Positions 1 through 4,839 of a DNA stretch of 5,735 nt are shown here, piece after piece. Made by a program: the position numbers and the translations under genes. This stretch comes from an uncultured Atopostipes sp. GTDB taxonomy: Bacteria > Bacillota > Bacilli > Lactobacillales > Carnobacteriaceae_A. Position 1 is the stretch's first letter, and every line of letters begins with the position of its first letter. The notes under the pieces are model-generated. The model did no database searches, was not told the DNA's origin, and saw nothing but the letters and a program-made list of their open reading frames with translations. The stretch is taken from positions 1-5,735 of the forward strand of contig CAMYQS010000097.1 in assembly GCA_947296835.1 (NCBI GenBank). Direction: 5' to 3'.

Positions 1-112
1 TATCGCGTACTCCTAAATCCTGTATCGCTTCAATGTTCTCAACGACATAATCTAAAATCGATAATTCTAAATCGGTTAAGTTTTTACCGGAAGTAAATTT
101 ATTTAAATCCAA
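1..112 (-). CDS. RpiR/MurR-family transcriptional regulator, N-terminal fragment (partial)
   Basis: The 5' end of a minus-strand gene that runs off the left edge; 37 residues are visible. It starts at a TTG (110-112), chosen because GAAAGGAG lies 7 bases upstream (complement of 120-127) and no in-frame ATG is present. The visible residues include LTDLELSILDYVVENIE and then IQDLGVRD, which resembles the first helices of the HTH_6 domain of RpiR/MurR regulators, just before the helix-turn-helix. Members of this family usually bind DNA through this domain and sense a sugar phosphate through a C-terminal SIS domain; both lie outside the window, so neither can be checked. The gene follows the complete RpiR gene by 30 bases with no terminator between, so the two are probably cotranscribed. 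The family call rests on a short stretch and the ligand is unknown. Confidence 0.6.
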   Translation of the reverse strand, partial: MDLNKFTSGKNLTDLELSILDYVVENIEAIQDLGVRD

Positions 113-142
113 CAAAATACTCCTTTCTACTTACGCGCGTCC

Positions 143-1006
143 TTATTTCAGACGTCGAATGTGAATCGCCTGACGAATTGTATCGAGGGAATCCTGTGCT
201 TGGTCCCCCATCTTCATCATCAAGCTGACATATAAAGCATCTAAAATACTCAACTGCGCAATACGAGAAGCTAACGCTTCTGAACGAAAATCTGTTTCTT
301 CTGATAACGTGTTTAGAGATAAATCAACATCGCGGTTCAATGGGGATTCCGCAAAACCAGTAATTCCTATTGTATAAACATTTTTAGCTTTCAAGATGTC
401 TAATATTTCAAGTACTTCTTTCGTGTGCCCTGTGTGTGATATTAAAATCGCGATATCCCCTTCATTCATCTGGGATGACGTCATCAATTGTAAATGGGAA
501 TCGACTTGGTAATTCACGGATAAACCCGTACGAATAAATTTATGATACGCATCCATCGCGACTGAGTTGGATCCACCAAATCCAAAAAACGTGACCGAAT
601 CTGCGGCAACAATCTTTTCGACCGCTTGACTAAAAGCTGTTTCATCAATGACTTCTAATGTATCCATTAACGTCTGAACGTTGGATTGGAATATTTTTTC
701 AAGGACTGTTTTTTCATCATCATGCTTAGTCACACGCTGGTGAATTTCTTGCATGCTATTGCTTTGATCCGATGCTAAGGCTATTTTCAACTCTTGAAAA
801 CCGCTATACCCTAGTCGTTTACAAAAACGGAAGACCGTTGAGTCTGCTAATTCTGTTTCAGCCGCGATTTGGTTAATGGTCCCATGAATAATTTTTTCAG
901 GTTCTTTTAAAATGAAATCAGCAATCCGTTTCTCTTTCTCACTAAAACTTGATGCCAGTGACTTAATGCGCATGCGGATATTCTTATCTTTCAATGTCTC
1001 TTTCAT
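143..1006 (-). CDS. RpiR-family transcriptional regulator (HTH_6 + SIS), probable gluconate operon regulator
   Basis: A complete 287-residue protein with the standard RpiR layout. An N-terminal HTH_6 domain spans about residues 10-85, with the helix-turn-helix around 44-68 (INQIAAETELADSTVFRFCK, then LGYSGFQELK). A linker leads to a C-terminal SIS domain at about 123-262, with FGFGGSNS (141-148) and ILISHTGHTKEV (187-198) forming the usual sugar-phosphate pocket. The length is normal for the family. The ATG start has a strong AAGGAGGT (complement of 1011-1018) 4 bases upstream. The gene diverges from the 6-phosphogluconate dehydrogenase-gluconokinase operon across 140 bases that contain two inverted repeats. 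By position it probably controls that operon, with 6-phosphogluconate or a related sugar phosphate as the likely effector. Family and domains are well supported; target, ligand and sign of control are inferred. Confidence 0.9.
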   Translation of the reverse strand: MKETLKDKNIRMRIKSLASSFSEKEKRIADFILKEPEKIIHGTINQIAAETELADSTVFRFCKRLGYSGFQELKIALASDQSNSMQEIHQRVTKHDDEKTVLEKIFQSNVQTLMDTLEVIDETAFSQAVEKIVAADSVTFFGFGGSNSVAMDAYHKFIRTGLSVNYQVDSHLQLMTSSQMNEGDIAILISHTGHTKEVLEILDILKAKNVYTIGITGFAESPLNRDVDLSLNTLSEETDFRSEALASRIAQLSILDALYVSLMMKMGDQAQDSLDTIRQAIHIRRLK

Positions 1007-1035
1007 AGTTACCTCCTTGTGGCATTCTTACACTA

Positions 1036-1041
1036 AGTATA
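1036..1041 (-). promoter_or_regulatory. Candidate -10 box for the RpiR gene
   Basis: The minus strand reads TATACT here, about 30 bases before the ATG of the RpiR gene and upstream of its ribosome binding site. No good -35 lies at 16-18 bases (the best is TTTCTT); a TTGAAA is present but only 7 bases away. The -10 overlaps the left arm of the inverted repeat at 1038-1078, which would suit autoregulation. Confidence 0.4.
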
Positions 1042-1078
1042 GAGGGAATTTCAACAAAAAGAAATATTTTTCTCTATA
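1038..1078. promoter_or_regulatory. Inverted repeat, candidate regulator operator A
   Basis: TATAGAG (1038-1044) and CTCTATA (1072-1078) are perfect 7-base inverted arms. Weaker symmetry continues inward (GGAATTTC against GAAATATTTTT). The left arm overlaps the -10 of the RpiR gene and the right arm ends 4 bases before the -35 of the dehydrogenase operon. The position fits an operator shared by both divergent promoters; binding is inferred. Confidence 0.4.
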
Positions 1079-1082
1079 CCCC

Positions 1083-1111
1083 TTGAAAGAAATAATATTC
1101 TTTCGTATACT
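1083..1111 (+). promoter_or_regulatory. Promoter of the 6-phosphogluconate dehydrogenase-gluconokinase operon
   Basis: A sigma-A type promoter with -35 TTGAAA (1083-1088) and -10 TATACT (1106-1111) separated by exactly 17 bases. Transcription should start near 1118, giving a leader of about 30 bases before the TTG start codon at 1147. Confidence 0.8.
1085..1104. promoter_or_regulatory. Inverted repeat inside the operon promoter, candidate operator B
   Basis: GAAAGAA (1085-1091) and TTCTTTC (1098-1104) form a perfect 7-6-7 dyad. It covers the end of the -35 and fills the spacer up to the -10, so a protein bound here would block RNA polymerase. The adjacent RpiR regulator is the obvious candidate; the link is inferred from position. 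Confidence 0.5.
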
Positions 1112-1146
1112 ACAGTTAAGAAATAAAATTTCAGGAGGGCTTAGAT

Positions 1147-2046
1147 TTGAAACTAGCAATTTGTGGATTAGGAAAAATGGGTATGAACTTAGCACTAAAC
1201 TTGATGGAACACGGACATGAGATTGTCGCGTTTGACTTAGACGAGAACTTAGTAAAAGAAGCCGCATCACATGGCGCTATCCCAGCGTCATCTTTAGAAG
1301 ATGTAGCCAGTAAATTTGATGAAAAACGTATTATTTGGATGATGGTACCAGCTGGAGACGCTACGGAAAGTGTCTTCACTCAAATTTCATCTTACTTAAC
1401 TGCCGATGATATTATTATCGATGGTGGAAATGCGAACTACAAAGACACGATTCGTCGTTACGAAACAGCTAAAGAATCAGGCATTAACTACATTGACGTT
1501 GGAACAAGTGGTGGTACAGAAGGTGCGCGTCATGGAGCATGTACGATGGTTGGTGGAGACGAAGATGTTGTTAAAGAAGCGGAACAAATCTTCGTTGACG
1601 TTTCAATCGAGAATGGTTACCTATACACCGGTAAATCAGGAAGTGGACACTTTGTAAAAATGATCCATAATGGAATTGAGTACGGAATGATGCAAGCAAT
1701 GGGTGAAGGTTTCGATATTCTTGAAGCAAGCCCATATGACTTTAACTATGAAGAAATTGCCCGCGTTTGGAACCATGGATCAGTTATCCGCTCATGGTTA
1801 ATGGAATTAATGCAAGACGCATTTGCCGCAGATCCAAACTTAGATGAGATTAAAGGAATTGTTCATGCTTCTGGTGAAGGAAAATGGACAGTTGAAACGG
1901 CGTTAGAATACGAAGTTGCAGCTCCAGTTATTGCTATGTCACTGATGGCTAGAAACCGCTCATTAGAGACCGACACATTCAGTGGAAAAGTTGTGGCTTC
2001 ATTAAGAAATCAATTTGGTGGACACGCAGTTGTTTCCAATGACTAA
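1147..2046 (+). CDS. gnd: 6-phosphogluconate dehydrogenase, decarboxylating, short GntZ/YqeC-like form
   Basis: A cytoplasmic enzyme that oxidatively decarboxylates 6-phosphogluconate to ribulose 5-phosphate and CO2. The protein has 299 residues, far below the roughly 470 of the classical enzyme, and matches the short subfamily. The N-terminal Rossmann fold carries GLGKMG (7-12). The aligned active-site segments are GGNANYKDT (93-101), SGGTEGARHG (121-130) and GHFVKMIHNGIEYG (167-180); by comparison with the sheep enzyme, K171 and E178 are the catalytic pair. AFDLDEN (28-34) has an acidic residue at the end of the second strand where NADP enzymes have an Asn-Arg-Thr motif, so NAD+ is the probable cofactor. 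The start is TTG, supported by AGGAGGG (1133-1139) 7 bases upstream. It is first in an operon with gluconokinase, 57 bases before the preferred kinase start and without an intervening terminator. Confidence 0.93.
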   Translation: MKLAICGLGKMGMNLALNLMEHGHEIVAFDLDENLVKEAASHGAIPASSLEDVASKFDEKRIIWMMVPAGDATESVFTQISSYLTADDIIIDGGNANYKDTIRRYETAKESGINYIDVGTSGGTEGARHGACTMVGGDEDVVKEAEQIFVDVSIENGYLYTGKSGSGHFVKMIHNGIEYGMMQAMGEGFDILEASPYDFNYEEIARVWNHGSVIRSWLMELMQDAFAADPNLDEIKGIVHASGEGKWTVETALEYEVAAPVIAMSLMARNRSLETDTFSGKVVASLRNQFGGHAVVSND

Positions 2047-2103
2047 GTCTTTTGTGTTATTTTAATACCATAGACAGATTTTAATGCATTGGAGAGACTA
2101 CTT

Positions 2104-3636
2104 ATGAATACTTATTCGATTGGAATTGATATCGGAACTACGAGCACAAAGGCGGTTATCTTTTCAGATGCGGGTGAAACAATTCAAGAATTTTCAGTGG
2201 CTTATCCACTACTCACACCCGAACCGAAAGCGGCCGAACAAGATCCAGATGAAATTGTGCAAGCAGTTAAAATTTCCGTTCAGACTGCGATTCAACTAGC
2301 GAAGCTAAAACCAGAAAACATTAAACTTTTATCTTTTAGTGCCGCGATGCATAGCCTCATTGCTGTGGATGAAATGGGAACCCCATTAACTGCCTCAATT
2401 ACATGGGCAGACCAAAGAAGTGAAGCACAAGCACAGCAGTTGAAGGAAACAAATGGTCAAGCAATTTATGAAAAGACCGGGACGCCGATTCATCCGATGG
2501 CCCCTCTTTCAAAATTGATTTGGTTACGCGAAGAAAAAACTGAAATATTTAATAAAGCTGCTAAATTTATTGGGATTAAAGAATATGTCTTCCATGAACT
2601 GTTTGGCGAATACGTTGTCGATTATTCAATCGCATCCGCTACAGGCTTATTTAATATCCACACACTCGATTGGGACGACGAAGCTCTAGCTACAACCCAG
2701 ATTACAGTACAGCAATTGCCAAGAGTGGTCCCCACAACCGAAGTCTTTACAAATATGAAGGCTGAAATGGCTGCTGAATTAGGTATTGCATCGGAAACAC
2801 CCGTTGTGATTGGTGCCAATGATGGTTGCCTCGCAAACCTTGGTGTGAATGCAATTGAACCCGGTGTTGTCGCATTGACGATTGGGACAAGTGGTGCCAT
2901 TCGAACGGTTACCGATAAACCGATCACAGATCCAGAAGGGCGTATATTCTGTTATGCCCTAACTGAAAATCATTGGGTCGTTGGTGGGCCAGTTAATAAC
3001 GGCGGGATGATTTACAACTGGATGATTGAAGAATTTGGAGGCGTTGAAGCAGCTACTGCCAAAGAAACGGACGGCAATCTATATGACTTAATCGCCGAAC
3101 AAATTAGCAGTGTGAAACCAGGTTCAGAAGGTTTACTTTTCTACCCTTACCTATCAGGCGAGCGTGCCCCTCTATGGAATGCGAACGCAAAAGGCTCATT
3201 TTACGGTTTCGCTCTACCGCACAAAAAAGCACACATGATGCACGCCGTTCTTGAAGGCATTAACTTGAACTTACACTTAGTGTATCAAGCGTTAGAGCCC
3301 TTCATCGGCAAGCCGGATAAGATTCATGGTTCCGGTGGTTTTGCGCAATCAAACTTATGGCGTCAGATGCTTGCGGATATTTTTGACACGGAATTACACA
3401 TTTCACAAACGGTTGAAAGCTCAGCCTTAGGAGCCGTTTTACTTGGCCGCTATGCTTTGGGTGAAATGAAAACTCTAAAAGAAGCCGCTCAAATTATTGG
3501 CACGTCTGAAATTAATCAACCGATTTCAGAAAATGTTGCCATTTACGAAAAGCTAATTCCTTTATACAAGAAAATCGGTGGAATTCTAGAAGCTGGTTAT
3601 GAGGATATTACCGCATTTCAACAAGAATATAATTAA
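2104..3636 (+). CDS. gntK: Gluconokinase, FGGY family
   Basis: Phosphorylates D-gluconate with ATP to 6-phosphogluconate, the substrate of the dehydrogenase encoded just upstream. The protein has 510 residues, the usual size for FGGY gluconokinases such as Bacillus GntK. The N-terminal FGGY domain opens with IGIDIGTTSTKAV (6-18, phosphate loop). SITWADQRS (98-106) lies in the sugar-binding region, and GANDGC (237-242) carries the likely catalytic base D240. The C-terminal domain has TIGTSGA (259-265) and GSGGFAQSNLWRQ (409-421), which contact the nucleotide. I chose the ATG at 2104 because GGAGAG (2091-2096) sits 7 bases upstream; an in-frame TTG at 2089 would overlap that site. It is second and last in the operon, followed by a strong terminator. 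Gluconokinase is favoured over xylulokinase because of the N-terminal sequence and the dehydrogenase partner. Confidence 0.93.
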   Translation: MNTYSIGIDIGTTSTKAVIFSDAGETIQEFSVAYPLLTPEPKAAEQDPDEIVQAVKISVQTAIQLAKLKPENIKLLSFSAAMHSLIAVDEMGTPLTASITWADQRSEAQAQQLKETNGQAIYEKTGTPIHPMAPLSKLIWLREEKTEIFNKAAKFIGIKEYVFHELFGEYVVDYSIASATGLFNIHTLDWDDEALATTQITVQQLPRVVPTTEVFTNMKAEMAAELGIASETPVVIGANDGCLANLGVNAIEPGVVALTIGTSGAIRTVTDKPITDPEGRIFCYALTENHWVVGGPVNNGGMIYNWMIEEFGGVEAATAKETDGNLYDLIAEQISSVKPGSEGLLFYPYLSGERAPLWNANAKGSFYGFALPHKKAHMMHAVLEGINLNLHLVYQALEPFIGKPDKIHGSGGFAQSNLWRQMLADIFDTELHISQTVESSALGAVLLGRYALGEMKTLKEAAQIIGTSEINQPISENVAIYEKLIPLYKKIGGILEAGYEDITAFQQEYN

Positions 3637-3643
3637 TCAAATT

Positions 3644-3678
3644 AAAAAGACGAACTCAATGTGAGCTCGTCTTTTTTT
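3644..3678 (+). terminator. Rho-independent terminator of the gluconate operon, possibly bidirectional
   Basis: The arms AAGACGAACTCA (3647-3658) and TGAGCTCGTCTT (3662-3673) pair at 11 of 12 positions around a 3-base loop and are extended by A/T pairs. The hairpin begins 8 bases after the gluconokinase stop and runs into a 7-base T run (3672-3678). A run of A residues on the left side means it could also stop minus-strand transcripts from the VanZ-like gene. Confidence 0.92.
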
Positions 3679-3745
3679 ATTTATCTGCTAATTTACGAAT
3701 AATCAGATTAACCATCAATATTTGAGCGATTACGAAATGAAATCG

Positions 3746-4249
3746 CTATGTTATTTTTAAGATGAATAAGACAATGACCACTGAAACTGTTCCAACTGCA
3801 GCAAAAATGTTGATCAGTTTGTGGGCTCGATGACTATTTTTTATAAAAAAATTCAATAGCTTAAATAAAATCATCCCAATAATTCCACCTAAAACATTGT
3901 TAATGACGTCCGTAATATCAGAGGCCCCTATCGCAAAGATATATTGAACAATCTCAAACGATAGACTAACCAATAAGAATACCAAGATATTTTGGTAAAC
4001 ATTCCATTTTTTAAATAAAATACCTAGATATAACCCAAACGGTAAAAACGCGAGTATATTAAAGTAGATCTCTTCATATACCACCTCACCATTAATTCGT
4101 GCAGGTGCGGAATACGGATCTAAATTTAAGTTCTGCATGTCATTAATATCTGCAAAAGAAAATTCCATTTTAAAAACAATGATCCAAACTAACGCAAGTA
4201 AGTAGATGATAAATAACACTTCAGTCAAACGTTGATTCTTAGTTTTCAT
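3746..4249 (-). CDS. VanZ-like family membrane protein
   Basis: A 167-residue protein with about five hydrophobic segments, at roughly 11-27, 62-79, 85-105, 115-137 and 145-164. The VanZ-like signature is visible: NILAFLPFG (64-72), then SFEIVQ (97-102) and SDITDVINNVLGG (110-122), with the conserved acidic, Gln, Asp and Asn residues E99, Q102, D111, D114 and N118. The family is named after VanZ of enterococcal teicoplanin resistance, but most members are uncharacterised, so no resistance function should be assumed. The ATG at 4249 has TAGGAT 5 bases upstream. The gene has its own promoter and appears monocistronic; the terminator at 3644-3678 may also serve it. It borders the CRISPR remnant. 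Confidence 0.85.
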   Translation of the reverse strand: MKTKNQRLTEVLFIIYLLALVWIIVFKMEFSFADINDMQNLNLDPYSAPARINGEVVYEEIYFNILAFLPFGLYLGILFKKWNVYQNILVFLLVSLSFEIVQYIFAIGASDITDVINNVLGGIIGMILFKLLNFFIKNSHRAHKLINIFAAVGTVSVVIVLFILKIT

Positions 4250-4287
4250 TACAATCCTACTTCCAATACTAGAAACTTAGAACCTAA

Positions 4288-4316
4288 ATAATATAGGGTT
4301 TGCTCTGATTTATCAA
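4288..4316 (-). promoter_or_regulatory. Promoter of the VanZ-like gene
   Basis: The minus strand has -35 TTGATA (4311-4316) and -10 TATTAT (4288-4293) with a 17-base spacer, about 40 bases before the start codon. This is a near-consensus sigma-A pattern. The rest of 4317-4415 shows no gene; it holds only an imperfect dyad around 4380-4398 of unknown meaning. Confidence 0.7.
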
Positions 4317-4415
4317 GCAAAATCAATTCAATTAATTGGAGTGAGACTCTATTTTAATGAATGTAATGAAAGTGACAGTTTGATCACAGTGAATCAATTT
4401 TGTGGGAACAATAAT

Positions 4416-4451
4416 ATAAACATACCATTAAGAATTACACTCTTCTAAAAC
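4416..4451 (-). repeat. Degenerate terminal CRISPR repeat
   Basis: The crRNA-sense repeat is intact for its first 30 bases and then reads GTTTAT where the intact copy reads TCAAAC. Decay at the 3' end of the last repeat marks this as the oldest, leader-distal end of the array. Confidence 0.85.
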
Positions 4452-4481
4452 ATATTTCAGCCATTTCTTGATTAGGAATAA

Positions 4482-4517
4482 GTTTGAATACCATTAAGAA
4501 TTACACTCTTCTAAAAC
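4482..4517 (-). repeat. Intact 36-base CRISPR repeat
   Basis: This is the only full repeat in the window. Its first six RNA bases GUUUUA, the 2-base GA bulge and the following AGAGUGUAAUUC pair with the anti-repeat at 4548-4585 in the same pattern as the S. pyogenes crRNA:tracrRNA duplex. Confidence 0.9.
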
Positions 4518-4547
4518 CAAGCTTCCGAAGAAGTAAAGAAAAGAGTT

Positions 4548-4661
4548 GTTTGAATACCATTAAGAATTACACTCTGAGTTAAAATAAAGCTTCTGCTTTA
4601 TCGCCTCATTGAGGTAATCATTTAGATGATATAATAGCTAGCGAAAGCTAGCTATTTTTTT
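4548..4661 (+). ncRNA. tracrRNA (type II-A-like), transcribed opposite to the array
   Basis: Known tracrRNAs base-pair with the CRISPR repeat, allow RNase III processing and anchor Cas9. Here the anti-repeat (4548-4575) is perfectly complementary to the crRNA repeat for 28 bases. A 4-nt bulge GAGT (4576-4579) and a lower stem TAAAAT (4580-4585) follow, facing the repeat's 2-nt GA bulge and GTTTTA. This is the 2-nt/4-nt bulge geometry of S. pyogenes, where the tracr bulge is AAGU. Next come a nexus-like hairpin (AAAGC 4586-4590 with GCTTT 4595-4599), a hairpin CCTC/GAGG (4604-4614), a hairpin ATCAT/ATGAT (4617-4630) and a terminator. The AGTTAAAATAA core matches S. pyogenes tracrRNA. The 5' end is unknown and no convincing plus-strand promoter is visible, so the gene may be silent. 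Its identity is strong; activity is not shown. Confidence 0.88.
4633..4661 (+). terminator. Rho-independent terminator of the tracrRNA
   Basis: The left arm AATAGCTAGC (4633-4642), a GAAA tetraloop (4643-4646) and the right arm GCTAGCTATT form a perfect 10-bp stem that runs into a 7-base T run (4655-4661). The minus strand lacks a matching T run, so the hairpin should not stop opposite transcription. Confidence 0.93.
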
Positions 4662-4700
4662 GTCTTTTACGGTAACCTCTATATCATGGTAATCGCTCTC

Positions 4701-4729
4701 AGTATAACTCAAACCTTAATTAAATACAA
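4701..4729 (-). promoter_or_regulatory. Minus-strand promoter facing the tracrRNA and CRISPR array
   Basis: The minus strand has -35 TTGTAT (4724-4729) and -10 TATACT (4701-4706) with a 17-base spacer; transcription would start near 4694. No reading frame with a ribosome binding site follows. The transcript would run antisense through the tracrRNA and then into the array in crRNA sense. The -35 lies in a small dyad, ATACAA/TTGTAT (4724-4737). The remainder of 4662-4792 shows no gene. Confidence 0.5.
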
Positions 4730-4792
4730 TTTTGTATGTGAACTTGCCTAATAATATTTTAAATAAGAGAATCAACTCATTGACCTCCCCCT

Positions 4793-4830
4793 AAAAAAAA
4801 CAAAAAAAGAAGCAACTTTTCAGCTGCTTC
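4793..4830 (-). terminator. Rho-independent terminator of the ABC permease gene
   Basis: On the minus strand GAAGCAGCT and AGTTGCTTC (4809-4830) pair fully, with one G-T wobble, around a GAAA loop. They are followed by two T runs (complement of 4802-4808 and 4793-4800). The hairpin lies 9 bases after the permease stop codon. Confidence 0.93.
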
Positions 4831-4839
4831 CCTTTCTAA

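Larger units (their letters stand above)
4416..4575 (-). CRISPR. Mini CRISPR array, type II-A-like repeats, leaderless and without cas genes
   Basis: Read on the minus strand (crRNA sense), the 36-base repeat starts GTTTTAGAAGAGTG and ends GGTATTCAAAC. The GTTTTAGA opening and AAAC end are typical of type II-A. One intact copy lies at 4482-4517. A copy at 4416-4451 is identical for 30 bases and differs in its last 6, as the leader-distal terminal repeat often does. A third unit at 4548-4575 matches the repeat for 28 bases and then changes into tracrRNA sequence. The two spacers (4452-4481 and 4518-4547) are unrelated to each other and exactly 30 bases long, the standard II-A length. No leader and no cas gene is present, and both flanking genes are membrane proteins. 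The array is either a remnant or works with Cas proteins from elsewhere. Confidence 0.9.

Noticed and set aside
912..1379. Open frames on both strands across the divergent promoter region and the start of the dehydrogenase gene
   Set aside because: They overlap the promoter, dyads and the conserved Rossmann region of the dehydrogenase in other frames, and show no coding features of their own.
2622..2927. Open minus-strand frame inside the gluconokinase gene
   Set aside because: It lies antisense to conserved FGGY motifs, has no family features and no separate ribosome binding signal.
3725..3747. Inverted repeat AGCGATT/AATCGCT overlapping the VanZ-like gene stop
   Set aside because: The 7-bp stem has a 9-base loop and no T run follows on the minus strand, so it is not a convincing terminator. 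The hairpin at 3644-3678 is a better stop for this gene.
4357..4383. Eight-codon ATG frame after a GGAG-like sequence
   Set aside because: It is too short, the GGAG is too far from the ATG, and nothing supports translation.
4400..4428. Possible plus-strand promoter TTGTGG-17-TACCAT that could drive the tracrRNA
   Set aside because: Both boxes are weak and the -10 lies inside the degenerate CRISPR repeat. It is too poor to annotate, although a weak read-through tracrRNA transcript cannot be excluded.
4416..4575. Reading the three similar units as a simple direct repeat or mobile-element end
   Set aside because: The exact 36/30 base periodicity, the GTTTTAGA and AAAC ends, unrelated spacers and the matching anti-repeat with tracrRNA tail are all explained by CRISPR and not by a generic tandem repeat.
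4609..4635. Perfect TATAAT (4630-4635) with TTGAGG 15 bases upstream on the plus strand
   Set aside because: It lies inside the tracrRNA hairpins, the spacing is short, and transcription from it would end at once in the tracrRNA terminator or its T run. It is probably chance in AT-rich sequence.
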